Of a DNA stretch of 64,000 nucleotides, positions 60,597-64,000 are shown piece by piece; position 1 is the stretch's first letter, and the number at the start of each line of letters is the position of its first letter. Position numbers and translations under genes: made by a program. Under the pieces are notes generated by a model, which saw only the letters and a program-made list of their open reading frames with translations, did no database searches and was not told where the DNA came from. The DNA is from Herbaspirillum sp. meg3 (GTDB taxonomy: Bacteria; Pseudomonadota; Gammaproteobacteria; Burkholderiales; Burkholderiaceae_D): positions 1,612,001 to 1,676,000 of the forward strand of contig NZ_CP022736.1 in the NCBI RefSeq assembly GCF_002257565.1, given 5' to 3'.

Positions 60597-62510
60597 TTAC
60601 TTCGACGCCATGCCCAGCAGCATGTCGTTGAGGCGTTTCACGAAGCCGGATGGATCCGTCAATGCACCGCCTTCAGCCAGCAGCGCCTGATCGAAGAGGA
60701 TATTCGCCCAATCGTCGAATTTCGTTTCTTCGTACTTCAGACGTTGCACCAGCGGGTGATCCGGATTGATTTCCAGAATCGGCTTGGCGTCCGGTGCAGC
60801 TTGTCCGGCAGCCTTGAGCATACGCACCAGATTGCCCGACAGTTCGTCCTCATCCGCCACCAGGCAGGTCGGCGAATCGGTCAGGCGGAAGGTCACGCGT
60901 ACGTCCTTCGCCTTGTCGGCCAGTGATGTCTTCATCTTCTCGACCAGATCCTTGAACTGGGTTTCGGTCTCTTCGTGCTGCTTCTTCTCGGCTTCGTTTT
61001 CCAGCGAACCGAGATCGAGGCCACCCTTGGCCACCGAAGCCAGTTCCTTGCCGTCGAAGTCTTGCAGGAAGGACAGCATCCATTCGTCGACGCGATCGGT
61101 CAGCAACAGGACTTCCACGCCTTTCTTGCGGAAGATTTCCAGATGCGGGCTGTTCTTGGCGGCATGGTAATTCTCGCCGGTGACGTAGTAGATCTTGTTC
61201 TGGCCTTCCTTCATGCGGCCGATGTAATCGGCGAACGAAGTGGTTTGCGCGTCGGGCTCGTTGTGCGTCGAAGCAAAGCGCAACAGCTTGGCGATACGCT
61301 CCTTGTTGGCCGCGTCTTCGCCGATGCCTTCTTTCAGCACCTGGCCGAATTCAGTCCAGAAGCCTGCGTACTTGTCTTTCTGCGCTTGCTCGTCGCTGTT
61401 GGCCAACTCTTCCAGCAGGCTCAGCACGCGCTTGGTCGAACCTTCGCGGATCGCCTTGACGTCACGCGACTCTTGCAGGATTTCACGCGAGACATTCAGC
61501 GGCAGATCGGCAGAATCGATCACACCCTTGACGAAACGCAGGTAGACCGGCATCAGTTGCTCGGCATCGTCCATGATGAACACGCGCTTGACGTACAGCT
61601 TGATTCCGCCGCGCTTGTTGCGGTCCCACATGTCGAACGGTGCGCGGGTAGGGATATACAGCAGCTGGGTGTATTCGCTGCGGCCTTCCACGCGGTTGTG
61701 CGTGTATGCCAGCGGTGCGCCGAAGTCGTGCGAGATGTGCTTGTAGAACTCTTCGTACTGCTCAGGCGTGATGTCGGACTTGCTGCGTGTCCACAGGGCG
61801 CTGGCCTGATTGACGGTTTCCAGTTCGTCCTTCTGGACGGTTTCTTTTTTTTCTTCGTCCCATTCTTCCTTCTGCATCAGGATCGGCAGGGAGATATGGT
61901 CGGAGTACTTGCGGATGATGGACTTCAACTGCCACGACGACAGGAACTCATCTTCGCCTTCGCGCAGGTGCAGGATGATGTCGGTGCCGCGGTTCGGCTT
62001 GTCGATCGCTTCGATCGAAAACTCTCCGGCGCCTTCGGATTCCCAGCGCACGCCTTCATTGGCCGGTGTGCCGGCGCGGCGGGTTTCGACCGTGATGCGG
62101 TCGGCGATGATGAAGCCGGAATAGAAGCCCACGCCGAACTGGCCGATCAGCGCCGCATCTTTTTGCTGGTCGCCCGACAGTTTCGAGAAAAACTCCTTGG
62201 TGCCGGACTTGGCGATCGTGCCCAGATGGGAAATCGCTTCATCGCGGTTCATGCCGATGCCGTTGTCTGAGATGGTGATCGTGCGCGCCGTCTTGTCGAA
62301 GCTGACCTTGATCTTCAGTTCCGGATCGTTCTCGAACAATGCGCTGTCGTTGATCGCTTCAAAGCGCAGTTTGTCGGATGCATCGGATGCGTTGGAGACC
62401 AGTTCTCGCAGGAAGATTTCCTTGTTCGAATACAAGGAATGAATCATCAGTTGCAACAGCTGTTTGACTTCGGCTTGAAAGCCCAGGGTCTGTTTTTCGG
62501 GTGCTGCCAT
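60597..62510 (-). CDS. htpG: Hsp90-family chaperone HtpG
   Basis: 637 residues from MAAPEKQTLGF, preceded by GAGGTAAGTAC. N-terminal GHKL ATPase (FLRELVSNASDASDKLRFEA, SDNGIGMNRDEAISHLGTIAKSGT, IGQFGVGFYSGFI), middle domain and C-terminal dimerisation domain are complete; no eukaryotic MEEVD tail. Refolds client proteins with DnaK. A sigma-32-like promoter is visible upstream. Confidence 0.97.
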   Translation of the reverse strand: MAAPEKQTLGFQAEVKQLLQLMIHSLYSNKEIFLRELVSNASDASDKLRFEAINDSALFENDPELKIKVSFDKTARTITISDNGIGMNRDEAISHLGTIAKSGTKEFFSKLSGDQQKDAALIGQFGVGFYSGFIIADRITVETRRAGTPANEGVRWESEGAGEFSIEAIDKPNRGTDIILHLREGEDEFLSSWQLKSIIRKYSDHISLPILMQKEEWDEEKKETVQKDELETVNQASALWTRSKSDITPEQYEEFYKHISHDFGAPLAYTHNRVEGRSEYTQLLYIPTRAPFDMWDRNKRGGIKLYVKRVFIMDDAEQLMPVYLRFVKGVIDSADLPLNVSREILQESRDVKAIREGSTKRVLSLLEELANSDEQAQKDKYAGFWTEFGQVLKEGIGEDAANKERIAKLLRFASTHNEPDAQTTSFADYIGRMKEGQNKIYYVTGENYHAAKNSPHLEIFRKKGVEVLLLTDRVDEWMLSFLQDFDGKELASVAKGGLDLGSLENEAEKKQHEETETQFKDLVEKMKTSLADKAKDVRVTFRLTDSPTCLVADEDELSGNLVRMLKAAGQAAPDAKPILEINPDHPLVQRLKYEETKFDDWANILFDQALLAEGGALTDPSGFVKRLNDMLLGMASK

Positions 62511-62592
62511 GTACTTACCTCGTGAATGAAAGAATAGTTTCTTAACCACGCCTCAGGGAATGCCTGAGTGTCGCGACCGCGTATTGTAAGGA

Positions 62593-62619
62593 GAATGAGG
62601 GTAATTGGGCGATTTTCAA
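62593..62619 (-). promoter_or_regulatory. Sigma-32-like heat-shock promoter of htpG
   Basis: Minus strand: TTGAAA (62614-62619), 13 bp, CCTCATTC (62593-62600), close to the sigma-32 consensus CTTGAAA-N13-17-CCCCATNT. It lies about 80 bp upstream of the htpG start. Confidence 0.6.
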
Positions 62620-62921
62620 TGGACGGTCGAAGAAATTGTTTGCGAGCAATGAAGCGCACGAACGGTCGTTTCTGTAACCATAAATTCATATTTCCCTTGA
62701 AGAAACTTGATAGAATTTGTTGCTTATTTTGTAACGCGAGCAGATAGTTTTCGATGTCTCACGTATAATTCCGCAGCAACTAAATGCCCCAAAAGAATAC
62801 ACAACAAGAAGATATGGCAGTTACCGGGGACGATCGAAGTCGGTCTGTTTGATGGCTTGTTGAATTTCTTTCGTATGAGGGGAGGGAGGCCAGTTCCCAT
62901 GCTGGTCTGTTGTATCTGACA
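62620..62921. other. Divergent regulatory region of htpG and the TolC-like gene
   Basis: About 300 bp, AT-richer than the flanks. Contains a GGGGAGGGAGG ribosome-like site at about 62878-62890 and a six-codon frame (MLVCCI) ending two bases before the TolC-like start. No other gene supported. Confidence 0.5.
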
Positions 62922-64000
62922 ATGACATATAGAAGAAACACGAAGTTAGTCTTTGGTGTATTGGTATTTTCGGTCGTGTCGCAGGCAATTGCTGCATCGA
63001 ATACGCCCGTCGCCTTTCCGCTTCCCAGTCAAAAATTTCCCTCTGGAAAATTAAATGCCGGAGTAATTTCGCTCGCCCAGGCAAAAGCTGACGAAAAGCC
63101 TCTTGATACGCCTCCGCAAATGCGAGTAGGTCCGGAGGGAGAGGCTGATTCCATCGTTCGGCCAGGTAAAAATGCCGATAGCAAGGACGAACTGGTCAGC
63201 GGCGACTCCAACGATGAGATTCTGGCGATGTTGCGCCAGGCCGACCCGGATTTCTCTGGAAGCACCATCGATTTGCCTGCGGTGGAAGTCGAAACGGTCG
63301 ACGACAAGGAAGTCCCGTTCCTGACCTTGGATCAGGTCTTGGATCTGGCGCTCAATAACAGTTACAGCTATGCCGCCACTGCTGCGCAGGCCGATCAGGC
63401 CAACTATGCGGCCAAGGGAGCGCTCGGACAATTGGGGCCGACGCTCGACGTGCGTACACAAAAAGGCCGTGAATACTCCTCGCCGGCATCGATTCGTGAT
63501 GAGAACGGCAACATTATCTCGGCAGACCAGCACAAACGCTGGGATGCGACACTGATCGGCCGGCAGCCGATCTTCGCCGCCGGTTCTTACTTTGATTTTC
63601 AGAAGCAGCGTGCCATGTCGCGCGCCGCCGATCAGCGCCGCGACGATGCGCGCGAGTCGTTGTATTACTCGGCCATCAAAGCCTACTATGATGTGTTGCG
63701 CACTTATGCCTCGCTATCGTTTTCACGCAGCTACGCCAAGCGCATGAATGATTTGCTTGATTACATGCGCAAGCGCGTGGAGGGCGGCGGCGCCAGCAAG
63801 CTCGACTATGATCGCGTGCGCGGCCGTGCGCTGCAGGCTGAAGGCACGGTGGCTGACAACGAAGGTGCACTGGAAAGCGCCATGGTCTCGCTGGTGCAAC
63901 TGATCGGCCGGCGTGTGCAGCAAGTACAGGTTCCGGAACGCATGATGCCAATCGTGCCGCCGACATCACGCGTTGCCTTGCAGGATGTCTACGATTCAAA
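62922..64000 (+). CDS. TolC-family outer-membrane channel protein (3' partial)
   Basis: Open to the right edge. Signal peptide ending near QAIAAS; then an unusually long acidic N-terminal stretch of about 100 residues (KADEKPLDTPPQMRVG, GDSNDEILAMLRQADPDF) before the outer membrane efflux domain starts at VPFLTLDQVLDLALNNSYSYAAT. GQLGPTLDVRTQKG, RQPIFAAGSYFDFQKQRA, and RVEGGGASKLDYDRVRGRALQAEGTVADNEGALESA are the helical-barrel blocks. Best fit: outer-membrane component of a type I secretion system (LapE/AggA-like) for an adhesin; the partner genes are outside the window. Confidence 0.85.
   Translation, partial: MTYRRNTKLVFGVLVFSVVSQAIAASNTPVAFPLPSQKFPSGKLNAGVISLAQAKADEKPLDTPPQMRVGPEGEADSIVRPGKNADSKDELVSGDSNDEILAMLRQADPDFSGSTIDLPAVEVETVDDKEVPFLTLDQVLDLALNNSYSYAATAAQADQANYAAKGALGQLGPTLDVRTQKGREYSSPASIRDENGNIISADQHKRWDATLIGRQPIFAAGSYFDFQKQRAMSRAADQRRDDARESLYYSAIKAYYDVLRTYASLSFSRSYAKRMNDLLDYMRKRVEGGGASKLDYDRVRGRALQAEGTVADNEGALESAMVSLVQLIGRRVQQVQVPERMMPIVPPTSRVALQDVYDS

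Noticed and set aside
60975..62270. 431-codon plus-strand frame
   Set aside because: Antisense of htpG, whose conservation leaves no doubt.
1..64000. CRISPR array, rRNA operon or insertion sequence
   Set aside because: No regularly spaced repeats, no rRNA-like sequence and no transposase with terminal inverted repeats were seen on reading both strands.

Overview
The window looks like a GC-rich betaproteobacterial chromosome of the Oxalobacteraceae/Herbaspirillum type. This is an inference from protein style (Fe-S-like DeoR/ArsR regulators, MHS-type alpha-ketoglutarate permease with a DctB/DctD pair, several MCPs, AmpR-controlled class A beta-lactamase) and from base composition; no rRNA or other decisive marker is present. 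Into this backbone is inserted a visibly more AT-rich mobile element of about 15 kb.

Backbone, left part (1-35180). A TonB-dependent receptor cut by the window edge; a COG4091-type dehydrogenase with a divergent LysR regulator; a chemoreceptor with a CheR/CheB tether; a YdcF protein; an HdeD-like membrane protein fused to a putative permuted papain-like domain; a lysophospholipase-like hydrolase; a diguanylate cyclase; a Cys-rich HTH regulator divergent from an MFS exporter; a YigZ/ParB-like pair; an ArsR-VOC-SRPBCC-GFA operon; LysE and ChaC proteins; ampR/bla; a second chemoreceptor; and a kgtP-dctB-dctD locus with a near-perfect sigma-54 promoter and a paired palindromic upstream site. Then follow small lipoproteins, a dienelactone hydrolase, a GST/HxlR pair and a thiopurine methyltransferase.

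Mobile element (about 35228-50310). It is bounded by a 48-bp direct repeat that is the 3' part of tRNA-Lys(CTT); the intact tRNA is at the right end next to a tyrosine integrase. It carries an HTH protein, a replication-initiation-like protein, a hairpin-rich candidate oriT followed by a MobV relaxase, an orphan DotA/TraY-family conjugation protein with two small membrane proteins and a DEDDh exonuclease, and cargo: a TIR-like protein with a beta-rich C-terminal domain, a three-gene operon with a cysteine-peptidase-like protein, two membrane proteins, a trypsin-like protease and a repeat-containing unknown. No full T4SS is present, so I read it as an integrative mobilizable element (IME) that depends on a helper, with defence-like cargo.

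Backbone, right part (50340-64000). Spermidine-synthase-like methyltransferase, class C beta-lactamase-like serine hydrolase, an orphan ParA-like ATPase, an M20 amidohydrolase, an amino-acid-type periplasmic binding protein, a hypoxanthine-DNA-glycosylase-like protein, an SDR, an Mpo1-like protein, a glycine-zipper lipoprotein, a FUSC-like/GNAT overlapping pair, htpG with a sigma-32-like promoter, and a TolC-family protein cut by the right edge.

The most interesting signals are inside the element: the lone TraY homologue (possible helper-T4SS subunit swap, as in SGI1-type elements), the TIR-like/beta-barrel fusion, the peptidase operon, and three direct repeats ahead of traY.
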